DNA of 64,000 bases from Caenorhabditis remanei (lineage: Eukaryota > Nematoda > Chromadorea > Rhabditida > Rhabditidae): the NCBI RefSeq assembly GCF_010183535.1, contig NC_071330.1, positions 11,575,717 to 11,639,716 on the forward strand. Reading direction: 5' to 3'. The position numbers and the translations under genes were made by a program. Shown in pieces: positions 56,344 through 64,000 of this stretch. The notes below the pieces were generated by a model. That model was not told where the DNA came from, did no database searches, and saw nothing but the letters and a program-made list of their open reading frames with translations. Position 1 is the first letter of the stretch. Every line of letters starts with the position of its first letter.

Positions 56344-56928
56344 TTATTGCTCTAGTGAAGAAGAGACTCCAGAGCCTTGTTGCTCTCCAGTAACTGTTTT
56401 TTTAGCCGCCTTCTCAACTGTATCCGCCAGAATTCTCTTCACATTTGCCGCTTCTCTTGCCTCCTTTTCCTGCTCATCCGTGGGAATCTTCCACATCTTA
56501 CTAATCCCCATTGGAGACTTTCCTTCGGCCGTAAGAGCAACTTTCTTGCCAATATATTGCATGAGTAAATCTATATGCAAGTAGTCAGCCGCATTCATAA
56601 GGAAGAAGAGTTCCGCATTGGTAACTTTCAAGAAATCAGCATCCCAATCCGGAATCACAGTGTCGGAAGCGTTAGACTTTGGAACAGGAATTGGCTCCCC
56701 CGCATGGTGCTCGCAGAATTGAACAACCTTCCGAAGCGTTTTCGCGTCGATGTTTTCTATTGGAATCACTTCGTTTAGATTCAACATTTCAGTCATATTT
56801 TTCAGAGTTAGAGATTGTTGAATGGCCACGGCAGAGATTTGAATGTACTCTTCGGCTCCAATCTTTCCCGCTTGTAGTGTGTACTGTCTCGGCGGAGTGG
56901 CGTGACCCTCTTCTTGTTGATAAGACAT
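56344..56928 (-). CDS. skr: Divergent SKP1-related protein
   Basis: A single-exon frame of 194 residues. The SKP1 fold is recognisable: YIQISAVAIQQSLTLKNM, IPIENIDAKTLRKVVQFCEHH, VIPDWDADFLKVTNAELFFLMNAADYLHI, KKVALTAEGKSPMGI. It is the most divergent member here, with an unusual N-terminus (MSYQQEEGHATPPRQY) and no MSAEQ leader. SKP1 proteins bridge cullin-1 and F-box proteins in SCF ubiquitin ligases. The normal C-terminal F-box-contact helix (RKEN.WC) is absent and a Lys/Ala/Glu tail is present instead. Confidence 0.9.
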   Translation of the reverse strand: MSYQQEEGHATPPRQYTLQAGKIGAEEYIQISAVAIQQSLTLKNMTEMLNLNEVIPIENIDAKTLRKVVQFCEHHAGEPIPVPKSNASDTVIPDWDADFLKVTNAELFFLMNAADYLHIDLLMQYIGKKVALTAEGKSPMGISKMWKIPTDEQEKEAREAANVKRILADTVEKAAKKTVTGEQQGSGVSSSLEQ

Positions 56929-57446
56929 ATAGGCACTGAAATATGGATATGCAGATGTTTAAGCACAGAAACTGTGACGGGAAAGATGATTATGAACGGT
57001 AAAAAACAGCTGACAAGAAAACATGGATGTTTCGAAACACGCCGCGCGTTTCAACTCGTGATGAGCGGGTTTTTACTTTGAGTTGTCATGGAAACTAAAG
57101 AAGAAGACAAGGGGAGTTAGAGAGTGTTGTCCTGAGAGTGCGTCGATAGAACGGAAATGATGATAGTGAAGAGGAAGAAGAGAAACATGAATTTAATCCC
57201 GGGCTTAAGGAATCGGGGATTTTAATGAGTTGGTCATATTGAGTTGGAGGGTTGAATGAAAGGCTTGTCTTGAAGATTTAAATACCGGGGTGATCGCAAA
57301 ACCAATTCTGAGGCACTGATGCTATGGAGAAGCCCAAACCCCTTCTATAAAAAAACGGCATTGATTTCGGCACAATTGACTTTATTCAAGAGGTAGACAG
57401 ATCGGAATTAGTCAGACGATGAATAAACAACATGTTCAACATATAT

Positions 57447-58064
57447 TTAGGTAGATGCGCCAGGAGCAGTTTCCTCGACTTTTTCGGCTTCAGCATCAGC
57501 TGCAGCAGCTTTTTGAGCCTCCTTGGCTTTTCTCTGCTCGGCAGCAGCCTTCTCCGCAGCCTCGTCTTCTTCATTAGTTGGAATGCCGTAGATAACTCGG
57601 AGTTCTTCCGGAGACTTTCCCTTGGCCATCAAAGCTACTTTCTTACAAGCATATATCATGAGTTGTTTGATATCCAAGTAGTTCGCAGCGAGGATCAGAT
57701 GGAAGAGCTCATCGTTATCGATATTGAGGAACTCTTCATCCCATTCCGGGGTTGTGGTATTTCTCTGGACAGTGTCGTCTTCGACTGGGATTGACTCTCC
57801 CTTGTGTTTCTCACACCATTCGACAATTTTGAGCAAAGTGGCTTTAGTGATCTTTTCCATGGGAATTGGTTCCGTAGGCTTCCCTACCTCAGAAAAATGA
57901 AGATTGCCGACAAGATCGTCGAGAGTTTTCGACTGTTGAATTGCCAGTGAAGAGATCTTCACTTCCTGTTCATCGCACGAAGTCAGTGTGTAGTAGATGA
58001 GTGGCTCAGATGGAGCAGCTTCAACAACTGGAGCAGGATCGGGGGCAGGTTGTTCAGCAGACAT
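57447..58064 (-). CDS. skr: SKP1-related protein
   Basis: Single exon, 205 residues, with an acidic Pro/Ala N-terminal extension (MSAEQPAPDPAPVVEAAP), then the POZ-like core (KISSLAIQQSKTLDDLV, IPMEKITKATLLKIVEWCEKH, WDEEFLNIDNDELFHLILAA, NYLDIKQLMIYACKKVALM) and a long Ala/Lys/Glu tail. It sits about 2.1 kb left of the palindromic pair and is clearly related to it but more diverged. It is inferred to be an SCF adaptor. Confidence 0.92.
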   Translation of the reverse strand: MSAEQPAPDPAPVVEAAPSEPLIYYTLTSCDEQEVKISSLAIQQSKTLDDLVGNLHFSEVGKPTEPIPMEKITKATLLKIVEWCEKHKGESIPVEDDTVQRNTTTPEWDEEFLNIDNDELFHLILAANYLDIKQLMIYACKKVALMAKGKSPEELRVIYGIPTNEEDEAAEKAAAEQRKAKEAQKAAAADAEAEKVEETAPGAST

Positions 58065-59506
58065 GATAGCGTTGATTACAAGTTCTTAAATAGGAAAATG
58101 ATCAGTGGATGGAGAAAACAATTGTAAAATAGAAATCAAGAACAGGAAAGAGAGAAGAATTGGGAGTTATGAGATACGGATATGGAATGGCTAAAGATAA
58201 GGACCGATTTGGAGAGTGAAATTCTTCAGAACTTTGATTATATAACATCGAATCATTCTGTTCATGGAAAATTCAAAAAAGAGCTAAAGAATGAAGAGAC
58301 ATCTGACTTCATCCAGCTGGAACGGAAGTTTCTAAACAAAAACGAAAACCCGAACAAAAAAGAAACCTGCTCTCGACAGAATACGAAAATATAAATGAAG
58401 AAACGGGAGCAGTGTGGTCCGACGGTGACAGCGGGCCGGTACAAAAATCCGGATTACTTCGATCAACCTGGTCATGGCAACGGCCGTAGGGGGGGAGTGG
58501 CTGAAAAGGCTTCGCCGATTGGCTAATTATAGTGTTATGAGGCAAAGCTTGGAGGCTTGCGGAGAAGAGGAAGCAAATATGGATAAAGCGGTAAACAACA
58601 CGAAACTGAAAAGTTGAAAACAAACTTTTGCTAGGATCCTAGTTTTGCAAATCTAAGCAGTGGTGTCGGTAAGAACATAAAAGAGACGGTATCGGTAAGT
58701 AATTATAATAGTACAGGTATAGATACAAATTGTCGGGGACACTGCAAAAAAAAGCAGGAAAGGAAAAGTGCAAACGCGCCCTTTTGAGAAAAATCGCACT
58801 CTTGAAATGTTTTGTTCAAAATGAAAAAGATATTGTTTTAAGGAGAAATATTATCGAGAAAGGCCGACTTTTTGAAAGAAATCGTGGGAACAGAACCGAT
58901 CGAGAATGAAAAGAAGGAAATGAGATAAAGAAACCGATTTCTTTAAATGGGAATCTGTAGCATAACCCGAAAACAAACAATCGAAAAGAGACCAATTACT
59001 CCCAACCGGTGTCGGCCTCTCGATTAGTAATAAGACAGAGAGAACAGCTGCTCCCTAGTGTATCTAACCACGACTTCTGGTGACCAGAGGTCTCCCTCCC
59101 CCTCTTCCCTGGCACGTAATCCATATTCAAAGTGCACCAGAAGCGCACGAGCAATTCGGGTTAATCTGGATACACCTGCGTATCCTTCATAAACCGGGCG
59201 GAAATGTCGCTTAATGGGTCCTGGTTGTGAGCTCGAATGAGGTAGAGTAGAAAGAACAAAATAAATGAATGTGATGAGGAATCATAACAACTTATAAGTA
59301 GTTCAAGGTTGGAACCTGGAACACGAAGATGGTGGCATTTTTAGTTTTTGTTAAGAATGGCTAACTATGAGGATGAGCTCCGGCAAAATCCGTGGGGCAA
59401 CGAAACCAATTTTTGTTAAAGTTTGTAGTGCTAGAGATTCACTTCTGTAGTTGACTACTTTTTTGTACGGGTTCTCTCTGAAAAGTTATAACCAATCAAT
59501 TCTAAC

Positions 59507-59553
59507 AGCTAGAAGTCACACTACCTTGAACTGACATTTTGCTGATCTTATAA
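59507..59553. repeat. 47-bp direct repeat, copy 1
   Basis: The block begins AGCTAGAAGTCACACTACC and ends TGCTGATCTTATAA. It recurs, apparently unchanged, at 59777-59823, 270 bp downstream. Confidence 0.9.
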
Positions 59554-59776
59554 AACGCGTTCTCTGTAAGACTCGAGCAACGTGTGTCCTAGGGCAAGAT
59601 TTTTGTAAAAACAGAAACCATTGGTCATTAGCAGCCCATATGCAGAAATTTGAACTCCGGCTCCGGGCTACGGTAGTGCTGTAGGTGCTCAAAGAGCAAA
59701 AAATTTGTTTTTGTTTTTGATCGTAGAACGCTGTAATTTTTGGATTGAAATGAGTATCGTTGGTGTAGTTTCTTAT

Positions 59777-59823
59777 AGCTAGAAGTCACACTACCTTGAA
59801 CTGACATTTTGCTGATCTTATAA
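59777..59823. repeat. 47-bp direct repeat, copy 2
   Basis: Apparently identical to 59507-59553. It suggests a recent local duplication or a pair of short element ends. Confidence 0.9.
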
Positions 59824-60201
59824 TTTTTCACTCCTCGAAAATGCTTTTGCAAAAATGTCAACCATACAATTAAAAATTGCAGCATTTGCATTTTAAAAAC
59901 CTGGGGAGAGTGTGAGAACCTGCATTAACTATAATAAAGGATCTCACCGAGAGATTTCCATCAATAGTCGATTGTTTGACAGTTAACAACTACAGAGACC
60001 TCTGACCATGGGAAAGTGAGCTCTGGGAAATCTGGTAGTGTGCCAACATCTGTGTAATCTATGAGGGAATCGATTGAGTCATTGATTTTTTCGAAGAACT
60101 ACGAAAGAACGTTATATGTTTGAAATTGTTCATTAGCATATACAAAGTACAGGAGAGAAGAATTTCAGACACAAAAAAGAAAAAGACAAAAAATCAATTA
60201 T

Positions 60202-60837
60202 TCAGTTAGCAGCAGCAACATCCTCGGCTCCGGCAGCAGATGGTCCAGCCTCTCCAGCAGCAGCAGCAGCAGCAGCTTTTTCAGCCTCCTTGGCTTTCTT
60301 CTTCTCAGCAGCAGCCTTCTCAGCAGCCTCATCTTCCTCGTCAGTTGGAATGCCGTAGATGACACGAAGCTCTTCTGGAGACTTTCCTTTAGCCATCAGA
60401 GCAACCTTCTTACAAGCATAATTCAAGAGTTGCTTGATATCCAAATAGTTGGCCGCAAGAATCAGATGGAAGAGCTCATCATTATCGATCTTGAGGAACT
60501 CCTCGTCCCATTCTGGGATAGTCACATTCTTTGGGACAGTGTCGTCGTCAACTGGGATCGGCTCCCCTTTGTGATGCTCACACCATTCGACAACTTTGAC
60601 GAGAGCGGGTTTTTTGATGTTGTCCATTGGAATAGACTCATCCATTTCAGCTCCTCCATGAAGATTTGACACAAGATCATTGAGAGTTTTCGATTGTTTG
60701 ACGGCCTCAGACGAGATCTTCACTTCATCTCCATCACATGACTCCAACTTGTAGTAGACAGTTGGTTCGGCTGGAGCAGCCTCAGCAATTGGAGCATCAG
60801 CGGCAGGGACTTCAACAGGAGCTTGTTCAGCAGACAT
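60202..60837 (-). CDS. skr: SKP1-related protein, left palindrome arm
   Basis: Single coding exon of 211 residues starting MSAEQAPVEVPAADAP. The SKP1 core has KISSEAVKQSKTLNDLV, IPMDNIKKPALVKVVEWCEHH, WDEEFLKIDNDELFHLILAA, NYLDIKQLLNYACKKVALM and GKSPEELRVIYGIPTDEED. It ends in an Ala/Lys-rich tail instead of the F-box-contacting RKEN.WC helix. I take the ATG at 60837, aligned with the twin copy, because upstream in-frame residues lie before the TATTACAG acceptor near 60858. It is nearly identical to the right-arm copy, apart from a longer tail (GAEDVAAAN). It is inferred to be an SCF adaptor. Confidence 0.93.
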   Translation of the reverse strand: MSAEQAPVEVPAADAPIAEAAPAEPTVYYKLESCDGDEVKISSEAVKQSKTLNDLVSNLHGGAEMDESIPMDNIKKPALVKVVEWCEHHKGEPIPVDDDTVPKNVTIPEWDEEFLKIDNDELFHLILAANYLDIKQLLNYACKKVALMAKGKSPEELRVIYGIPTDEEDEAAEKAAAEKKKAKEAEKAAAAAAAGEAGPSAAGAEDVAAAN

Positions 60838-60995
60838 CACGATATTGACTACGAGTTCTGTAATAAGAAGAAAATTAGTCGATGAAGAGAAAAGGAAGGA
60901 AGGGAGAGAGAGAAAACAGTATGAGCCGTTTGCTGCAGACAAGAAAAGGATGAGATACAAATGGAAAATGAGATGTCTCTACTGTCCATCCATCT

Positions 60996-61004
60996 CCTTT
61001 TATA
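60996..61004 (-). promoter_or_regulatory. TATA box of left-arm SKP1-like gene
   Basis: TATAAAAGG on the minus strand, 159 bases upstream of the start codon, mirrors the right-arm box at 61139-61147. Confidence 0.75.
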
Positions 61005-61138
61005 CTAATTTTCCTTCCCAGGGACCTTACTCTTTTCCTGCGTTTAAAGGGACATGATAGGTCTTTCGAATGCATATCTGTGTAGCTGCGTATCTGTGTA
61101 TCTGTGTAGCTGCGTATGGTCCCTGGGAAGAAAATTAG

Positions 61139-61147
61139 TATAAAAGG
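61139..61147 (+). promoter_or_regulatory. TATA box of right-arm SKP1-like gene
   Basis: TATAAAAGG, with transcription expected to start about 30 bases downstream. Upstream is the palindrome centre and downstream is a CT-rich leader with a possible 5' UTR intron (61210-61293). Confidence 0.75.
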
Positions 61148-61313
61148 AGATGGATGGACAGTAGAGACATCTCACTTTCCATTTGTATCTCTTCCTTTTC
61201 TTGTCTGCAGTAAACGGCTCATACTGTTTTCTCTCTCTCTCTCTCTCCCTTCCTTCCTTTTCTCTTCATCGACTAATTTTCTTCTTATTACAGAACTCGT
61301 ACTCAATATCGTG

Positions 61314-61925
61314 ATGTCTGCTGAACAAGCCCCAGTTGAAGTCCCTGCCGCTGATGCTCCAGTTGCTGAGGCTGCTCCAGCCGAACCAACTGTCTATTAC
61401 AAGTTGGAGTCATGTGATGGAGATGAAGTGAAGATCTCGTCTGAGGCCGTCAAACAATCGAAAACTCTCAATGATCTTGTGTCGAATCTTCATGGAGGAG
61501 CTGAAATGGATGAGTCTATTCCAATGGACAACATCAAAAAACCCGCTCTCGTCAAAGTTGTAGAATGGTGTGAGCATCACAAAGGGGAGCCGATTCCAGT
61601 TGACGACGACACTGTCCCAAAGAACGTGACTATCCCAGAATGGGATGAGGATTTCCTCAAGATCGATAATGATGAGCTCTTCCATCTGATTCTTGCTGCC
61701 AACTACTTGGATATCAAGCAACTCTTGAATTATGCTTGCAAGAAAGTTGCTCTGATGGCTAAAGGAAAGTCTCCAGAAGAGCTTCGTGTCATCTACGGCA
61801 TTCCAACTGATGAAGAAGATGAGGCTGCTGAGAAGCTTGCTGCTGAGAAGAAGAAAGCCAAGGAGGCTGAAAAAGCTGCTGAAGCTGCTGCTGGAGAGGC
61901 TGGACCATCTGCTGCTACCAACTGA
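61314..61925 (+). CDS. skr: SKP1-related protein, right palindrome arm
   Basis: Single coding exon of 203 residues, nearly identical to the left-arm copy (DAPVAEA for DAPIAEA, WDEDFL for WDEEFL, EKLAAEK for EKAAAEK, shorter tail ending GPSAATN). It has the same TATA box, leader and TATTACAG acceptor (61286-61293) in front of the start. In this copy the candidate 5' UTR donor at 61210 is GT. The high identity implies recent duplication or ongoing gene conversion between arms. Confidence 0.94.
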   Translation: MSAEQAPVEVPAADAPVAEAAPAEPTVYYKLESCDGDEVKISSEAVKQSKTLNDLVSNLHGGAEMDESIPMDNIKKPALVKVVEWCEHHKGEPIPVDDDTVPKNVTIPEWDEDFLKIDNDELFHLILAANYLDIKQLLNYACKKVALMAKGKSPEELRVIYGIPTDEEDEAAEKLAAEKKKAKEAEKAAEAAAGEAGPSAATN

Positions 61926-62265
61926 ATAATTGATTTTTTGACTTTTTCTTTTTTTGTGTTTGAAATTCTTCTTTTCTGTACTTTGTATATGCCAATGAAC
62001 GATTTCAAACATATCTTTCGTATTTATTCAAAAAAATCAATGACTCAATCCACTCCTTCATAGGTTACACCGATGTTGGCACTCTGCCGGACTTCCCAGA
62101 GCACACTTTCTCATGCTCAGAGGTCTCTACAGATCTACAGATGTTATCGTTCCGACAAAAGGTGGAAATCTTTTGGCGAGATCCTTTATTCTAGTTAATG
62201 CAGGTTTTGACACTGTTCATCACTAAACAACCAAAACAAAATTAATTATATTTTTTTAAACATTT

Positions 62266-62352
62266 TGGCCCATGGCAGAATCGGAGGCCCATAAAAAAAT
62301 CGGTGGCCCGTAGCAGAATGGGAGGCCCGTGAAAAAAACGGAGGCCCATGGT
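62266..62352. repeat. GGCCCRTRGYAGAATSGGA tandem repeat
   Basis: Five imperfect units of about 17-19 bp, each starting GGCCCATGG, GGCCCATAA, GGCCCGTAG, GGCCCGTGA or GGCCCATGG, run head to tail, separated by AATCGGAG/AACGGAG. Confidence 0.85.
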
Positions 62353-62660
62353 AGATAGAGAATGTGCTTGTTTATAAATGATGAAAAATTCCCATACAAG
62401 CAGCTGAAGTAGTACATAAGTCTGAAAACCGTGTTGTAGCTACAAGAAGCGCAAAGGCTATTCAAATACAGTACCGGATAAAAAGGTATCAACTTTTGGG
62501 TTTTCGACCATACCTTTTTTCAAATTGGTCGGACTGACCTGAAATTTTGGGGAAACATTTATTGCAGAGTGTTGGTTATAATTAATTAACATTTATTTAT
62601 TTATTTATTTTATTTACGTCCGCAAGGGTACGTGATAGAAAACAAATGCTTGAGTTCGAT

Positions 62661-63152
62661 TTAGCCGTGTTCCGATTTCCTGTATCCGTAGCACAACTTC
62701 AACTTTTTCTTTTTCTTATTTCTTGGAACGAACGTTTTTTCGAGGGAGATTGGAGATAAAATAGCATACTTGTAGGTCTTAGACTCGATCCACAGTATGT
62801 CCAAAGTTACGATTTCACTACGAAAGATCATAACGAAGACTCGAAAAGCTATCCATGTTCGGCGTCTGATTTTCATCACCTTCTTCCTCTGCTTTTTCCG
62901 GCGTTTCTTGAGTTTTTTCAGTTTCCGCTTTCTTCGACGTTTGACGTGAACTTGCTTTTCAGCCCATTCCTGCTTCTGCTCACTTACATTCTTTTTGATT
63001 TGCTCTCTTTTCCTTGCCACTCTCAACCTTTCATGTCTCAGAACTTCTTTACGATGCTCCGCGTTCTCCCGAAACACCTTTTTCAAACCTTCCACCATTT
63101 CTTCGCAAAAGTCGTTGATCCACGTATCCCGACTCCAGTCTACCACTACCAT
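62661..63152 (-). pseudogene. Basic ORF of unknown origin, possibly a decayed gene
   Basis: A 163-codon frame starts MVVVDWSRDTWINDFCEEMV, continues with helical charged sequence (EHRKEVLRHERLRVARKREQ) and then a run of Lys/Arg. In the same stretch a second frame encodes an acidic peptide (KKAETEKTQETPEKAEEEGD) that looks more protein-like than the basic run, and it reaches a stop near 62815. This suggests a frameshift at about 62935 in a once continuous gene, or an undetected intron. No family is recognised. Confidence 0.4.
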
Positions 63153-63291
63153 GTCGATTGCCCGATTTATTCCTTACGTCTTTCTAACAAATACTTACTC
63201 TGTTCCTGCGTTTAAAGGGACATGATAGGTCTCTCGAATGCGTATCTGCGTAGCTGCGTAGCTGCGTATGGTCCCTGGGAAGAAAAATTAG

Positions 63292-63300
63292 TATAAAAGG
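63292..63300 (+). promoter_or_regulatory. TATA box of third SKP1-like gene
   Basis: TATAAAAGG with the same flanks as at 61139-61147. The surrounding 63195-63465 sequence duplicates the right-arm promoter and part of the palindrome centre. Confidence 0.75.
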
Positions 63301-63465
63301 AGATGGATGGACAGTAGAGACATCTCACTTTCCATTTGTATCTCTTCCTTTTCTTGTCTGCAGTAAACGGCTCATACTGATTTCTCTCTCTCTCTCTCTC
63401 CCTTCCTTCCTTTTCTCTTCATCGACTAATTTTCTTCTTATTACAGAACTCGTACTCAATACTGT

Positions 63466-64000
63466 GATGTCTGCTGAACAAGCCCCAGTTGAAGTCCCTG
63501 CCGCTGATGCTACAGTTGCTGAGGCTGCTCCAGCCGAACCAACTGTCTACTACACGTTGGAGTCATGCGATGGAGATGAAGTGAAAATCTCGTCGGAGGC
63601 CGTCAAACAATCGAAAACTCTCAATGATCTTGTCTCGAATCTTCATGGAGGAGCTGAAATGGATGAGTCTATTCCAATGGACAACATCAAAAAACCCGCT
63701 CTCGTCAAAGTTGTCGAATTTTGTGAGCATCACAAAGGGGAGCCGATCCCAGTTGACGACGACACTGTCCCGAAGAATGTGACTATCCCAGAATGGGACG
63801 AGGAGTTCCTCAAGATCGATCATGATGAGCTCTTCCATCTGATTCTTGCTGCCAACTACTTGGATATCAAACAACTCATGAATTATGCTTGTAAGAAGGT
63901 TGCTTTGATGGCTAAAGGAAAGTCTCCAGAAGAGCTTCGCGTAATCTTTGAGATTCCAACTGACGAGGAAGATGAGGCTGCGGAGAAGGCTGCTGCCGAA
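63466..64000 (+). CDS. skr: SKP1-related protein, third copy (3' end outside window)
   Basis: Open to the window edge, about 178 residues visible. It shares the MSAEQAPVEVPAADA leader and core with the palindrome copies, with changes such as YYTLE, VVEFCEHH, IDHDELF, QLMNYAC and VIFEIPT. The promoter (TATA at 63292), CT-rich leader and TATTACAG acceptor are duplicated too. It is a direct-orientation duplicate of the right-arm gene, somewhat more diverged than the two arms are from each other. Confidence 0.93.

Larger units (their letters stand above)
58065..59906. other. Intergenic region left of the SKP1 palindrome
   Basis: No gene recognised. It contains a 47-bp direct repeat (59507-59553 and 59777-59823) and AT-rich sequence. 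Short frames at 58182-58623 are unsupported. Confidence 0.55.
59907..62213. repeat. ~2.3-kb near-perfect palindrome carrying two divergent SKP1-like genes
   Basis: The left arm (about 59907-61025) and right arm (about 61115-62213) are reverse complements through coding sequence, promoter and 3' flank. Matching pairs include AACCTGCATTAACT near 59918 with its complement near 62196; GAGTCATTGATTTTT near 60076 with AAAAATCAATGACTC near 62035; and CCTTTTATACTAATTTTC at 60996 with GAAAATTAGTATAAAAGG at 61130. The asymmetric centre of about 90 bp (61026-61117) holds GCGTATCTGTGTAGCT-type short repeats. Confidence 0.92.
62214..63180. other. Region between palindrome and third SKP1-like copy
   Basis: It holds a tandem repeat (62266-62352), a TTTA microsatellite near 62591-62615 and a Lys/Arg-rich minus-strand frame (62661-63152). 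The segment duplicated with the third SKP1 copy begins shortly after it, near 63195. Confidence 0.6.

Noticed and set aside
61410..62012. Minus-strand frame opposite the right-arm SKP1 gene (also 63563-63874 and 60430-60669)
   Set aside because: The same antisense frame appears in every SKP1 copy because the coding sequence is duplicated; the peptide has no independent support.

Overview
The window is nuclear DNA of a Caenorhabditis-type nematode. Genes are split by many short AT-rich introns with GT donors and TTTTCAG-like acceptors, several acceptors lie directly in front of start codons as expected for spliced-leader trans-splicing, and the gene content is typical of worms (T-armless-tRNA type mitochondrial EF-Tu, an expanded SKP1-related family). 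I cannot fix the species. There are no rRNAs, CRISPR arrays or bacterial features. CDS coordinates below run from start codon to stop codon and include introns. I rebuilt the exons by hand, checking frame continuity across each junction, so single junctions could be wrong even where the gene is certain.

Layout. 1-1923 (+): 3' end of a Gln-rich protein gene. 2895-12667 (+): a 21-exon ABCC/MRP transporter whose introns are packed with palindromic repeats. 13189-15200 (+): alpha-SNAP. 17011-19387 (+): a UBE3D-like (HECT_2) protein. 20699-24507 (-): two paralogous type I membrane-type proteins, one of them shrunken, flanked by a dispersed repeat. 26710-28414 (-): mitochondrial EF-Tu with the nematode C-terminal extension. 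31116-39782 (+): a run of six or seven same-strand genes, namely TMEM55-type phosphatase, LYR microprotein, OSGEP/Kae1, a small membrane protein, TXNDC17, a Josephin protease and an unknown protein. The LYR ORF ends 18 bases before the Kae1 start codon with no splice acceptor between them. 40965-45513 (-): a JmjC demethylase-like gene with AT-hook-like modules on separate exons. 48023-55556 (+): a large disordered protein. 56344-64000: five SKP1-related genes.

The most striking structures are (1) the apparently dicistronic LYR microprotein/Kae1 unit, which resembles the human MIEF1 microprotein arrangement; (2) a palindrome of about 2.3 kb (59907-62213) whose arms each carry a complete SKP1-like gene and promoter, with a third copy starting at 63466; (3) the AT-hook/JmjC architecture; (4) the shrunken membrane-protein paralog, in which a candidate 55-nt intron coincides with a hydrophobic reading frame; and (5) an 86-bp segment that starts at the MRP stop codon and recurs downstream of alpha-SNAP.
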